The notes below the pieces were generated by a model, which saw only the letters and a list, made by a program, of their open reading frames with translations, searched no databases and was not told the DNA's origin. The translations under genes and the position numbers were made by a program. From contig JAACED010000022.1 in NCBI GenBank assembly GCA_011682695.1, positions 1-33,533 on the forward strand: 33,533 bases of DNA, read 5' to 3'. Origin of the DNA: Gammaproteobacteria bacterium. GTDB lineage: Bacteria > Actinomycetota > Acidimicrobiia > Spongiisociales > UBA4744. Positions 15,347 to 24,285 of this stretch are shown in pieces (the stretch's first letter is position 1; each line of letters begins with the position of its first letter).

Positions 15347-15389
15347 TCTCGCTCCTCTTCGTTGTCCGAAGCGTAGCCCACCGTCCGGG

Positions 15390-16154
15390 TCACGAGCCCT
15401 CATGCCGTATGGGACGCCGCGTTGCTCGAAAATACCCGACGTTCACACAAATCGTGCTGCCGACCCTCCAACGTGCCGCCTGCGGTTGATGAATGTCACC
15501 GAAGTAGTGGTACCTCGGCCGGCGGGTTTGCAGATAGTCGAGCACCGCCTGCGACCCGCCTTCCAACCGGCCGGTGATTACGTCACGATGCAAGGAAGGG
15601 ATATCTGGCGGAAGGTGTGTACACAGCACGTCGAGCGGACCGAGTGCGTCCAGCTTGCGCTCCATCTCGTCTTCGGAAACCTCACCCGGCACACCCAGCG
15701 GCGTGGGAGATCCACCGCCAACCATGCCGACCATGACACCCTCTATTTCGATCACTTCCCCGTCGACGAACCGCACACCATCGGGAAGCGAGCGCCGAAG
15801 CATCTCCGGCCAGTCGACGTTTCCGTAGGTTGCATAGGCTTCGGTGCCCTCCAGGGCCACCCTGGCGGCCGCATACTGAACGTCGACCGCTCGCGTAATC
15901 TCCTCACGGATCGCTGTTGCGTCTCCCCCGAACCGGTCCTTCCACAAACGCCTCGACGCTGCGTAATCTCCATCAGCCCGGTGGCGAGACACCTGTTGGA
16001 CAAAGGCCGCTCCCAGTACGTCGGCGAGGATCCCCTCGTTGGTGCGATAGTCGATGAAGTTGATGAAATCACCGAGAACGAGCAAGGGCTCGCCACTCTG
16101 TGCCACGCGTGCGAGCGCCGAGAAGGCCCCGTGGACATCGGAGACGAGCAGCAT
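15390..16154 (-). CDS. Metallophosphoesterase (calcineurin-like)
   Basis: A 254-residue predicted metal-dependent phosphoesterase. The metal-binding motifs appear in order: SDVHG (D6, H8), LVLGDF (D29), YGNVDW in place of the usual GNHE/D, CTHLPP late in the protein, and YFGDIHQP near the C-terminus. The long insert between the second and third motifs (about residues 35-110) is helical and unlike simple YfcE-type enzymes. The ATG at 16154 overlaps the upstream stop codon, so it is probably translated together with the small membrane protein. The substrate is unknown. Confidence 0.85.
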   Translation of the reverse strand: MLLVSDVHGAFSALARVAQSGEPLLVLGDFINFIDYRTNEGILADVLGAAFVQQVSRHRADGDYAASRRLWKDRFGGDATAIREEITRAVDVQYAAARVALEGTEAYATYGNVDWPEMLRRSLPDGVRFVDGEVIEIEGVMVGMVGGGSPTPLGVPGEVSEDEMERKLDALGPLDVLCTHLPPDIPSLHRDVITGRLEGGSQAVLDYLQTRRPRYHYFGDIHQPQAARWRVGSTICVNVGYFRATRRPIRHEGS

Positions 16155-16414
16155 CACACCGTTCCGACGTACCAGATTGCCGCTCCTGCCGCGGCGACCG
16201 CTGCAACGATCGCCGCCCATGCCGGCCAACCGCCGTATGCCGCCGACAGTCCTCCCATCCCAAACGCTATCAACGCGCCCACAACGCGCCGGCCTCGCAG
16301 ACCGAATCGCTGCTCCGGATTGCCCGCACCGGTCCGAGATACGGCAACCGCGATCACCCATGCGATCAGTGTGGTCAACCCCGCCACGAGCGCTACACCG
16401 TACGCCGCTCTCAT
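16154..16414 (-). CDS. Small predicted membrane protein
   Basis: An 86-residue hydrophobic protein of no family I recognise. It has membrane helices at about residues 4-26 and 45-63, and a third at 66-84 rich in Ala. A basic loop between the first two (NPEQRFGLRGRRV) would lie in the cytosol by the positive-inside rule. The ATG at 16414 overlaps the stop of the zinc-ribbon gene by 4 bases, and its own stop overlaps the start of the phosphoesterase. This tight fit supports a real gene. It may pair with the zinc-ribbon membrane protein upstream. Confidence 0.72.
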   Translation of the reverse strand: MRAAYGVALVAGLTTLIAWVIAVAVSRTGAGNPEQRFGLRGRRVVGALIAFGMGGLSAAYGGWPAWAAIVAAVAAAGAAIWYVGTV

Positions 16415-17058
16415 CGCTGCACCCTCTGCGCCGAGACCGCCACAACAATCAGGACGAGCAGGACCGCGCCGACGAGTGCCGTGAGCACATGCGGGCGCAG
16501 AATGACGTCGCCGGTTTCGCCCCGAGCCCAGCGAAAGGCGTCGAGCACACCGATGCCCCACACCCCCACCCCGACGAGAAGAAGCAGGATCCCGGCAACG
16601 ACGACTTCGAGAGCGATGAGTATTGCACCCAGAAAGAGGCTCACCGCGACCAGCGCCCCCACCGACACACCGAGGAGGGTCTGACCGGCATACGCGTGTC
16701 CCAGCCCTGGCAGCAACAGACCACGCAACGCGGCGCTCCGAGGGTCGACCTGTCGTTGCTCCTCCGTCTTGAACACATCGAAGATCGAACTTCCACACGC
16801 CGCGCAGTACGAGTCCGCGAGCGGGTTACTGATTCCGCACACCGAGCACATCCACGTTCTTTCACTGATGCGCGGCGCCTCCGGAAGAGGTAGCTCCATG
16901 GTTATCTGCCCGTCTTCAGTCGCGGCGATCTCCGACATGGGGCGCTCTTCATCAGCTCCCTCGCTCTCCTGCGAGAACGGCCGGTAGCACTGCCCACACC
17001 ACAACGCTCCTACGGCGTTGCGAGCTCCGCAGTTCGGACAGGTCACGTGTCTCGGCAT
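16411..17058 (-). CDS. Double zinc-ribbon membrane protein
   Basis: A 215-residue protein with two zinc ribbons followed by a membrane part. The first ribbon uses C7, C10, C21 and C24, the second C71, C74, C85 and C88. An acidic linker with EGADEERP lies between them. From about residue 107 the motif LRGLLLPGLGHAYAGQ starts a membrane region with about four hydrophobic segments, ending with ALVGAVLLVLIVVAVSAQ. The ribbons would face the cytosol and could bind nucleic acid or a protein partner. I do not recognise a characterised relative. It starts 5 bases after queG in the same operon. Confidence 0.78.
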   Translation of the reverse strand: MPRHVTCPNCGARNAVGALWCGQCYRPFSQESEGADEERPMSEIAATEDGQITMELPLPEAPRISERTWMCSVCGISNPLADSYCAACGSSIFDVFKTEEQRQVDPRSAALRGLLLPGLGHAYAGQTLLGVSVGALVAVSLFLGAILIALEVVVAGILLLLVGVGVWGIGVLDAFRWARGETGDVILRPHVLTALVGAVLLVLIVVAVSAQRVQR

Positions 17059-17063
17059 CAGGC

Positions 17064-18182
17064 TCAGCGTACCTGCTCATGCCCGCGAAGTTCTCGAAGG
17101 CTGAGCGCGATTTCCTCCTGGACCTCGTTATGCGCCTCCTTTCGTTGCGCTGCTCTCAGGACGACAACGGCCACCGGATCTTCCATCCGACCGAGCGCCC
17201 AGGCGCTGTGGAGGCGAAGGAGCCAGTCCGGATGTGCCACGTAACCTGCGAGCAGGCTCACGAAAGAAGAGTCCCCGGTGTTGCCGATGGCAACGAGCGC
17301 ATTACGACGGAGGTACCGGGCCTGGCGGCGCGGAATGTAGAAGTGTCCGTATCGATCCAGGATCGTGCGATCGGAGCTTCTCAGGATGGCCGGTAGATCG
17401 ACGATTCCTGCCCGTGATTCACCGGCCTTGTACAAGTGTCTGCGGCCAGGTGGGCACGCCTCCGAGCAATCATCGCAGCCGTAAATGCGATCTCCCATCG
17501 GTTCACGGAACTCTCTCGGGATCACACCGGGTGCCTGAAGGATCGCGGCCAAACAGCGGCGCGCGTCGAGCACTCCCGGACTGATGAGCGCTCCTGTCGG
17601 ACATGCCGGCAGGCACTCACTGCAATCGCCACAGGTCCTGATCATCGGTCTCGTCGTCTCCAGCGGAGCGTCGGTCACCACCGACCCGAGCAGCGTCCAC
17701 GGTCCCAGCCCGGGAGCCAGCACCATCGTGTTCTTCCCCCACCACCCGACACCAGCCCGTACCACCGGGGCACGATCCACGAGGCGGTTGTCGTCCACAA
17801 GGACTTCGGCCTCATGCCCCTCTGCCCTCAGATGCTTTGCGATGCCGCCGAGGGCTTGCCGAAGCGGCGCGTAGGCATCTCGTGTGGCGAAGCGCGCAAT
17901 CCTCCCTTCTCGTGGCGTTCGCATGGGAGGGCTTCCACTTTCGGCTACGTACGGAGCAGCACCGACGACGAGCCGCTGTGCCCACGGAAAACTGGATCGC
18001 ACGTCGGTGGACCGTTCCGAGTTGGCGAACGTAAACGTCAGTCGCCCGGCCAGCCCATCGGCCTTACGCTCTTCGATGGCGGCGCACACGTCTTCGAACG
18101 GTTCGGCTGTGCAGATACCGAACCCGCTCAACCCCTCGGCGACGGCGATGGCCTGGAGATCGTGGGCCAGACGATCGGTCAT
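17064..18182 (-). CDS. queG: Epoxyqueuosine reductase
   Basis: Reduces epoxyqueuosine to queuosine in tRNA, using cobalamin and two 4Fe-4S clusters. The protein has 372 residues. Cluster motifs are seen as CGDCSECLPACPTGAL and YGCDDCSEACPPG. The C-terminal third has HEAT-like repeats (RYLRRNALVAIGNTGDSSF, then HPDWLLRLHSAWALGRM) that contact tRNA in the family. I chose ATG 18182 with a close GAGG. An in-frame ATG at 18218 would place the start at the edge of repeat copy B and has no ribosome binding site. No other queuosine genes are in this window, so it may act on imported precursor or with genes elsewhere. Confidence 0.92.
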   Translation of the reverse strand: MTDRLAHDLQAIAVAEGLSGFGICTAEPFEDVCAAIEERKADGLAGRLTFTFANSERSTDVRSSFPWAQRLVVGAAPYVAESGSPPMRTPREGRIARFATRDAYAPLRQALGGIAKHLRAEGHEAEVLVDDNRLVDRAPVVRAGVGWWGKNTMVLAPGLGPWTLLGSVVTDAPLETTRPMIRTCGDCSECLPACPTGALISPGVLDARRCLAAILQAPGVIPREFREPMGDRIYGCDDCSEACPPGRRHLYKAGESRAGIVDLPAILRSSDRTILDRYGHFYIPRRQARYLRRNALVAIGNTGDSSFVSLLAGYVAHPDWLLRLHSAWALGRMEDPVAVVVLRAAQRKEAHNEVQEEIALSLRELRGHEQVR

Positions 18183-18215
18183 CGCCTCAGCATAGGAGTC
18201 GCCGAATGATGCCAG

Positions 18216-18388
18216 CATTTCGTATTTCGTATTTCGTATCGCGACCTACCCGGCACCAAGACCGTAGGGCGAGCGTCGCGGCTCCTGCCGGTAGCCGGCT
18301 GCCCGTCGCCGGATGCTGGTAGCCGACCTCCCAGCCGAACTCCTCGGCACACCGTCGAGATGTGTGCCATGCATTACTCAGTAGGCTG
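18216..18388 (+). repeat. Dispersed heptad repeat, full copy B
   Basis: Heptads CATTTCG, TATTTCG, TATTTCG and TATCGCG (18216-18243) come first, then a spacer with CCGTAGGGCGAGCGTCGCGG. Six perfectly phased units follow: GCCGGTA, GCCGGCT, GCCCGTC, GCCGGAT, GCTGGTA and GCCGACC (18287-18328). Last are CCGAACTCCTCGG (18335-18347) and GTGCCATGCATTACTCAG (18364-18381). It fills most of the 258-base gap between queG and the small Cys-rich gene. I see no gene in that gap. Confidence 0.85.
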
Positions 18389-18440
18389 CAAGGTCACCAA
18401 GGATGCTTGCGCCTCGACAATGTCCCAGCGATGGGACTGC

Positions 18441-18632
18441 TCAGCCGGTTGCGTCGCGACGTACCAGGCGAAGCGGAGGGAGCAGCCCCACCGATGCCAT
18501 CTGCCCCAGAGCCTCTGCTTCCTCGCTGCCCAGTTCCACCGGCCCTGCCGCTTCACGCAGCAAGTAGGTCACCACGCAGTCGGCACACGCTGTCGAGTAC
18601 TGCATCGTGCATTCATCGCAACTGATCTTCAT
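18441..18632 (-). CDS. Small four-cysteine protein
   Basis: A 63-residue protein with C5, C8, C16 and C19 arranged as CDEC and CADC near the N-terminus, which suggests a zinc knuckle or a redox/metal site. The rest has VVTYLLREAAGPVELGSEEA, a predicted helix with EAEALGQMASVGLLPPLRL. I have a sense of similar short actinobacterial proteins (CxDC-VV-x-x-LL with a C-terminal GLLPPLRL), but no function is known. ATG 18632 is preferred because GGAGG lies 9 bases upstream. ATG 18653 is in frame and could be used if the mRNA is nearly leaderless. Confidence 0.7.
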   Translation of the reverse strand: MKISCDECTMQYSTACADCVVTYLLREAAGPVELGSEEAEALGQMASVGLLPPLRLVRRDATG

Positions 18633-18661
18633 GTCTTCGATCCTCCAGCTCATCTGTGATC

Positions 18662-18667
18662 AGCATA
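18662..18667 (-). promoter_or_regulatory. -10 element of the four-cysteine protein gene
   Basis: On the minus strand TATGCT, the same hexamer as in the hsp20 promoter, ends 8 bases before the ATG at 18653 and about 29 bases before the preferred start at 18632. A -35 element is poor (a T-rich GGTTTT at 17-base spacing). The remainder of the gap up to 18771 holds nothing I can name. Confidence 0.4.
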
Positions 18668-18771
18668 CGAACCGGGTGTGACAGAAAACCGGTGAGGACC
18701 TTCGGGACACGCAACGGGTCCGCCCAGGTTGGAAAGCTCACAGGCACCCGGCCACGCCAGAACCGACAGAA

Positions 18772-19974
18772 TCACCCCAGCCACTCCTTCAGCGCCTGGC
18801 CCCACAGACAAAGCGCCCGTGGACATCCCTCTCTGACTTCTCTGTCCGAACTCACGACCACGACGTTGCCTTCGATCGCTCCACTCAGTCGGATGATCTC
18901 CTCGTCGGCGATCGTCCCCCCGTCGGTAAAGCGAACTTCTATCCCCCCGGGACCAGGACCGCTCTCACCACCGCCGGGAAGCGTCGAATCGTAAATAACC
19001 AGCAGCCTCACCGGCGCCACCGCCAGTCGACGCACACGAGCGAGCCGGTAGTTGATGTCTTCGCGACCCAGCGGGTCGGGCCACTGGTGCGACAGGTTGT
19101 ACCCGTCGACGATCATCACGAACGGTTCCTGTTGCCCCAACAACCACTCGATCGCCACTGCGCTGTCCGGCCTGACGCCGGCAGGCAATATCAGAGGCGA
19201 CGATGACTCAACCTCGGTTGTCTGTGCAGGGGCCGGATCAGCCTGAGCTGACGCCACGATCTGATCGAGCAATGATGCCAACGCTGCCGGGTCACGCACC
19301 GACCACACGTCAGGACCATGAGTGGCAACCGACGTACCGGAAGCCCGCCTTGTGCGCAGCAACTCTTCGCGCAAGAACGCAACTCTGCCGTCTGCCTCGG
19401 CCAGATCCCCGATCGCCTGCTCGAGACTTCGCTCCAATGCAGCCACTCGGGACTCCGCTGCCAGTCTCCCGACCCGTTCCGCCAGTCGAGCCTCTTGCAC
19501 CTTCCTGGAAATCCCGTTGCTCTGGCACCTGGCACGCCGCTCGGCCTCCACCGTATCTGCGCGGGCCTTGTCCGCCCGCCCGCGTTCCACCTCGAGCTGA
19601 TGCTCGAGATCACGCGTCCGGGCCTCGAGGCCCTCCAGGCTGTCGATGAGATCCCGGTGAGAGCGTGCTGCGACAGCAGCCTCGACCACCTGCTCCCATC
19701 CTTCGGATCGCAGTAGAAACGCGGCAGAAGCGGCATCATCACCTACCGCCTCTGTGATCGCGGGCCATGCCTCGGCGGCCTTGTCTCGCAGCCACACGAA
19801 CCTGTCCAGGTCCCGAAGGAGAGACCGCGCGAGCGGCGGCGGCAAATGTCGAGCAGTCGACGCGGCAACCCTACGCAGCGAAGCGAGGATCTGGTCCTCG
19901 TCGAGATCTCTCAACGCCTTTCGAGCCGCCCGGATCGCCGCTCCGAGCACGCGCGGGTCGTAGGAGGCCTCCAT
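18772..19974 (-). CDS. NYN-domain (YacP-like) predicted ribonuclease with coiled coil
   Basis: A 400-residue protein. The first 110 residues are helical and unknown. Residues about 120-215 are a Glu/Arg/Ala-rich coiled coil (LEARTRDLEHQLEVERGRAD, and after it ARLAERVGRLAAESRVAALE). The C-terminal 150 residues form a NYN/PIN-like domain of YacP type: VMIVDGYNLSHQW, then LLVIYDS, then GGTIADEEIIRL, then VVVVSSDREV. The conserved acidic residues in these motifs would bind metal for RNA cleavage. The ATG at 19974 follows the tricorn stop by 2 bases, so the two are co-transcribed. The RNA target is unknown. Confidence 0.83.
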   Translation of the reverse strand: MEASYDPRVLGAAIRAARKALRDLDEDQILASLRRVAASTARHLPPPLARSLLRDLDRFVWLRDKAAEAWPAITEAVGDDAASAAFLLRSEGWEQVVEAAVAARSHRDLIDSLEGLEARTRDLEHQLEVERGRADKARADTVEAERRARCQSNGISRKVQEARLAERVGRLAAESRVAALERSLEQAIGDLAEADGRVAFLREELLRTRRASGTSVATHGPDVWSVRDPAALASLLDQIVASAQADPAPAQTTEVESSSPLILPAGVRPDSAVAIEWLLGQQEPFVMIVDGYNLSHQWPDPLGREDINYRLARVRRLAVAPVRLLVIYDSTLPGGGESGPGPGGIEVRFTDGGTIADEEIIRLSGAIEGNVVVVSSDREVREGCPRALCLWGQALKEWLG

Positions 19975-19976
19975 GT

Positions 19977-22900
19977 TCAGAGCGGCAGCGCGGGCGGGCG
20001 TCGGGACGGCGGCTCGGGAAACGCAGGCAAGCCTGGTTGCATCTCCTCGATGATCCGGAGGATTTCGTCGATCGCGCGATCGAGTTGTGGATCTCTGCCT
20101 GCGGCGTAATCCTGCGGCATGATCTCCACCTCGATGTCCGGATCGGTTCCGTGGTTCTCGACGCCCCAGCCCACATCTTCGAACCAGAAGGAGAACTCGG
20201 GCTGTGTCGTGATCGTCCCATCGACGAGCGCGTGCCTCGGAAAGATACCGACGACTCCACCCCACGTTCGTTTTCCGATCAGCGGTCCCAGACCGAAGAG
20301 CTTGAAGGAGTGACTGAAGATGTCGCCGTCCGATCCGGAATGCTCGTCGGTGAGCGCAACCATCGGTCCCATCGGCGCATCGACCGGGTAAGACTCCGGC
20401 TGGCCGTGCCGGGTGAAATCGTACCCGATACGGCGACGACGCAACTTCTCGAGCAGTAACTGTGATACATGGCCGCCGCGGTTGTTTCGCACGTCGATGA
20501 TCAGCCCCTCATGATTGACCTCCGCTCCGTAGTACCGGTGGAATTCCGCGTAGCCACGTGGCCCCATGTCCGGGATGTGGACATAGCCGACCCGTCCGTC
20601 CGTCTCGAAGTGGATCCTCTCTCGGTTGGCTTCGACCCAGTCGCGATATCGCAGTCCGAATTCGTCCTGCAGCGTCTCGACGATCACCGTGTGAGCCTTG
20701 CGGCGCCCGCGGCGAACCGTCAACGTGATAGGCCGGCCCGCCCGATCCACCAGCGCAGCGTACGGCGACGTTCGAGCATCGACCATCGTGCCTTCGACGG
20801 CGACGACCCGATCACCCGCCTTGATGTCGAGGCCGGGAGCAGACAAGGGTGAAGCGGCATCTGTCTGCCAGGAATCGCCACGCGGAATCCGCTCGATCTT
20901 CCACGCTCTGCCATCGAAGCAAAGGTCGGCGCCGAGGAAACCCTGGAGCCAATGCGGCTCCGGCCGATAATCACCTCCGAGTTCGTACGCGTGCGATGTC
21001 CCCAACTCGCCCTGCATCTCCCACATGAGATCGGAGAATTCTGCTCGAGAACCCACCCGATCGACCAGCGGCAGATACCGCCTCGCAACGGCCTCCCAGT
21101 CGACTCCGGACATGTTGGGACGCCAGAACTGATCTCGCTGGAGACGCCACGCCTCTCGGAACATTTGCTGCCACTCTTCGCCTGGCACGACCTCGACACG
21201 GATTCGGTCCAAGTCCACCCATCCGGACTCCCTCCCCGGTTCCGCAGACTTCGCATCGGCGTCTTTGAACGACAGGGGGACGACCCGGAGCTTCTTGGCC
21301 ACTCGGATACTCAGCACCTTCCCATCGGCCGAGACCGAGAAGTCGGAGATCCCCTCCATCACCATCTCGACCTTGTCCTGTTTGAAGTCGTAGGCCTCGA
21401 GCTTGCTCTTGGGCTTCTCCTCGGTGTCGCTCCATCGGGAACCGAGACTTCCCTCGACGGGGCGAGAAGAGAACAAGACCCTCTGTTCGGCGCCGACGAC
21501 ACGCTGGTAACGGCCTTCGGGCACCGGGAAGGCGACCACGCGGTCTTCGATCCCGAGAAGATCGACAGTCACCGGGCCAGGGCTTTCCTCCTTGTCGGGC
21601 TTTGCAGCTTTGGCGCCTTCGGCCCCGTTGGACTCTCCGGGAGCACGTGGCGGTCTGGTGGCTGCCGAGAACGGTGAGGAGTCCGATGCAGAAAGGGTGA
21701 TCAGGTGAGGACGCATTCCCTTCGGAAAGCCGAGATCGAAATACAGGCTGTCGTAGACCGGGTCGTACACCCGCATGGAGATGAAATACAAGAACTTGCC
21801 GTTTGGGTCGAACGAGGGACGGACGTCCATGAAATCGGGACGCGTGACCTGGCTGAGCTTGCCGGTCTCGGTGTCGTACAAGAACAACGACGATGTTCGG
21901 TTACTCACGAAGGCGGCGAACGCCAACCATCGCCCGTCGGGCGACCACGCGATCCCCTGGATTCGCTCGAACAGACTGCGGTACACGTTCGTGACATCGC
22001 CGGTGGCAAGATCAACGATCAGTACTTCCTGGCGCTGGTTTGTGAGGGCAACCCGATCCCCACCCACAGGTGCAACCAGCAACGAGTCTGGCCGTCCGAC
22101 ATCGACCTTCAGCGCTTCGGCCGGTGCATCGGTGGAGAAGACAATCAGTTCCTCGTCGCCGTGCTCGTCGGTCGTGGCAACGATCCGCTCACCGTCCGGA
22201 AGCCATGAAGCCAACCGGTAGCGGACCGCCGAAGCCGTTCCATGTCGAGCAGGCACCCCTTCCCACAGCGGCATGGTCGTCACTCCGCCCCTGGCAGTTG
22301 CCACCAGCGAATGCCCTTTCGGATGCAGGTCGATTCGCTCGAGGTAGTCCCCAGGGGAGATGAACTTGCGGTTCCGGTGGCTGCGTGATCCCGGGACCTC
22401 GACCCCGAGACGTCGATTGTCACGAGATCGCAGGTCGTAGATCCAAAGGTCGGCTCCGGCGTGGTAGACGATCCGCCGCCCGTCTGTCGACGCGAACCGC
22501 GCATAGAAGTCCTCATGCTCCGTGTGACGTTGCAGATTCCTTCCCGTCGGCGTACACGAGTACAGGTTGCCGATGCCTTCATGGTCGGAGATGAAGTACA
22601 CACGGTTCCTTACCCACATCGGTGATGCGACGTTGCCTGAGAGATCGAGCAGTTTGACGAAGGTCCCGTCACCGTGCCGATCGATCCACAGCGTGCCCGC
22701 CGTCCCGCCCCGGTACCGTTTCCAGCGAGCCGGATCGTAGGTGTTTCGCCCGAGCACGACACCTGGGCCACTCGGTTGAAAGCTGATCGCGCGAGCCACC
22801 CCCACATTCACCGGCTCGGTCGCCCCACCGTCGGTAGGAACCGTGTGCATCTGCATGGCACCGGCGAACGGCTGCTGGAAATCCGAGGCGACAATCACCC

Positions 22901-23201
22901 TCGTGCCGTCTGGAGTCCAGCCGACGACCTGAGTGAGGGATCCCATCCATGTGAGTCGACGCAGCGGCCCCCCGTCTGCGTCCATGACGTACGCCTCGGG
23001 ATGGCCTTCGTCTCTCGCAGTGAACGCCACCTGTGCACCGTCGGGTGAGAACCTGGGAAACGTGATGGTTCCAGGGCTCGCTGTGAGCCTCCGGGCGATG
23101 CCGCCGTCGTCTCCCACCACCCACAGGTCGTCTTCGCTGACGAAGACGATGCGCTCACCACAAATAGTCGGATGTCGGTAGTAGCCGGACGCGGTCGCCA
23201 T
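19977..23201 (-). CDS. Tricorn protease homologue
   Basis: A large cytosolic peptidase that cuts peptides, in the known enzyme those made by the proteasome. It has 1074 residues, the family's size. Two beta-propellers fill about residues 1-660 (repeated blades such as RRLTASPGTITFPRFSPDGA). A helical C1 domain follows, then a PDZ domain at about 750-850 (IKAGDRVVAVEGTMV) and the S41-type C2 domain. The catalytic set of the archaeal enzyme (S745, H746, S965, D966, E1023) is matched at a shift of 8-9 by S736, H737, S957, D958 and E1015, so it should be active. A Pro- and Glu-rich linker is inserted at about 500-545 (GESNGAEGAKAAKPDKEESP). AGGAGG lies 6 bases before the ATG. Confidence 0.95.
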   Translation of the reverse strand: MATASGYYRHPTICGERIVFVSEDDLWVVGDDGGIARRLTASPGTITFPRFSPDGAQVAFTARDEGHPEAYVMDADGGPLRRLTWMGSLTQVVGWTPDGTRVIVASDFQQPFAGAMQMHTVPTDGGATEPVNVGVARAISFQPSGPGVVLGRNTYDPARWKRYRGGTAGTLWIDRHGDGTFVKLLDLSGNVASPMWVRNRVYFISDHEGIGNLYSCTPTGRNLQRHTEHEDFYARFASTDGRRIVYHAGADLWIYDLRSRDNRRLGVEVPGSRSHRNRKFISPGDYLERIDLHPKGHSLVATARGGVTTMPLWEGVPARHGTASAVRYRLASWLPDGERIVATTDEHGDEELIVFSTDAPAEALKVDVGRPDSLLVAPVGGDRVALTNQRQEVLIVDLATGDVTNVYRSLFERIQGIAWSPDGRWLAFAAFVSNRTSSLFLYDTETGKLSQVTRPDFMDVRPSFDPNGKFLYFISMRVYDPVYDSLYFDLGFPKGMRPHLITLSASDSSPFSAATRPPRAPGESNGAEGAKAAKPDKEESPGPVTVDLLGIEDRVVAFPVPEGRYQRVVGAEQRVLFSSRPVEGSLGSRWSDTEEKPKSKLEAYDFKQDKVEMVMEGISDFSVSADGKVLSIRVAKKLRVVPLSFKDADAKSAEPGRESGWVDLDRIRVEVVPGEEWQQMFREAWRLQRDQFWRPNMSGVDWEAVARRYLPLVDRVGSRAEFSDLMWEMQGELGTSHAYELGGDYRPEPHWLQGFLGADLCFDGRAWKIERIPRGDSWQTDAASPLSAPGLDIKAGDRVVAVEGTMVDARTSPYAALVDRAGRPITLTVRRGRRKAHTVIVETLQDEFGLRYRDWVEANRERIHFETDGRVGYVHIPDMGPRGYAEFHRYYGAEVNHEGLIIDVRNNRGGHVSQLLLEKLRRRRIGYDFTRHGQPESYPVDAPMGPMVALTDEHSGSDGDIFSHSFKLFGLGPLIGKRTWGGVVGIFPRHALVDGTITTQPEFSFWFEDVGWGVENHGTDPDIEVEIMPQDYAAGRDPQLDRAIDEILRIIEEMQPGLPAFPEPPSRRPPALPL

Positions 23202-23298
23202 GCGGCCTCCTCAGTCGAACGTCTTCGATGCTACCGAACGCCCAGAGCTCAGTAGACCCCACCGGGTTACAGGTATCGGCCGTCGGCGCCCGGGGTGT

Positions 23299-24192
23299 TC
23301 AAGCTTCGCCGATGGTGATCCCGGCCATCTGTTCGAGCGCTTTGACGAGTGCATGGTTTCCTTCGGCGCCGAAACCCTGATGCTGCAGCGCCCGATACAT
23401 CTGGAACACGAGTGCGGTTGCAGGCGTCGGAACGCCCATCTCATCCGCACTTTCGAGGACCAGACGCAGATCCTTCTGCTGCAAGTCGATCATGAAGCCG
23501 GGGCGCCAGTCCCGTTCGATCATCTGCGGGCCACGGTTCGACAGCATCCACGAGCCTGCGCCACCTCCCTCGACCGCATTCACCGTCTTGGTCAGATCCA
23601 GCCCCGCGGCCTGTGCGAACAGCAGCGCCTCCCCAACGGCCCAACCGTTGACCACAACGAGGATCTGGTTCACGAGTTTGACCATCTGACCTGCACCCTG
23701 GCCTCCGACATGGGTGATCGTCTTGCCGTACGCATTCATAACGTGACGAGCGCGCTCCACCTGGGCCTCGTCGCCCCCGACCATGATCGCGAGGGTTCCA
23801 TCTACCGCGCCCTCACTCCCCCCGCTGACCGGCGCGTCGACCCAATGCGCCTGCCGTTCCTCGACCACCTTGGCGAGCTCGACGGTTGCGGAAGGGCTGA
23901 TCGTCGAGTGATCGACCACGAGGGCTCCCGGACGAAGGCCTTCGAGTATGCCAAGGTCGCCGAGGACGACCTCCTGCACATCGGGCGTGTCCGAGACGCA
24001 GATCATGACGATGTCGCATCGCCTTGCGACGTCCGCAGGTGAATCTGCGGGGGATGCTCCGGCATCGACGAGGGGTTCCGTTCGACTCGCCGTCCGGTTC
24101 CAGACGGTGACGTCCAAGCCCTCGTCGATGAGGTTGCGAGCCATCCCGGCCCCCATGATCCCCATTCCGATGAACCCGACTTTCTCGCGCAC
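23299..24192 (-). CDS. Beta-hydroxyacid dehydrogenase (GarR/HIBADH family)
   Basis: A 297-residue NAD(P)-dependent dehydrogenase. The nucleotide-binding motif GFIGMGIMGAGMARNL is at residues 5-20, followed by VWNRT. The substrate motif VDAPVSGGSEGAVDGTLAIM and the catalytic lysine in GAGQMVKLVNQ are present. The C-terminus (DWRPGFMIDLQQKDL) is like tartronate semialdehyde reductase (GarR). 3-hydroxyisobutyrate dehydrogenase is the main alternative, and substrate cannot be settled without neighbours of either pathway. The start is GTG 24192, because GGAGG lies 5 bases upstream. The open frame continues to 24273 without similarity. Confidence 0.88.
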   Translation of the reverse strand: MREKVGFIGMGIMGAGMARNLIDEGLDVTVWNRTASRTEPLVDAGASPADSPADVARRCDIVMICVSDTPDVQEVVLGDLGILEGLRPGALVVDHSTISPSATVELAKVVEERQAHWVDAPVSGGSEGAVDGTLAIMVGGDEAQVERARHVMNAYGKTITHVGGQGAGQMVKLVNQILVVVNGWAVGEALLFAQAAGLDLTKTVNAVEGGGAGSWMLSNRGPQMIERDWRPGFMIDLQQKDLRLVLESADEMGVPTPATALVFQMYRALQHQGFGAEGNHALVKALEQMAGITIGEA

Positions 24193-24261
24193 AAGTGCCT
24201 CCTTCGTGGTCCCGACCGCACGCATCGGCGAACCCTGGGCTCGTAGATACCCTGACGGTAC

Positions 24262-24282
24262 CCCCGAGCCCAAGGTTCGGGG
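24262..24282 (-). terminator. Hairpin after the ABC transporter genes
   Basis: CCCCGA (24262-24267) and TCGGGG (24277-24282) pair perfectly, and the inner CC and GG add two more pairs after one mismatch, closing on CAA. It sits 3 bases beyond the stop of the permease gene, as a terminator would. No T-run follows on the minus strand. Confidence 0.4.
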
Positions 24283-24285
24283 CTT

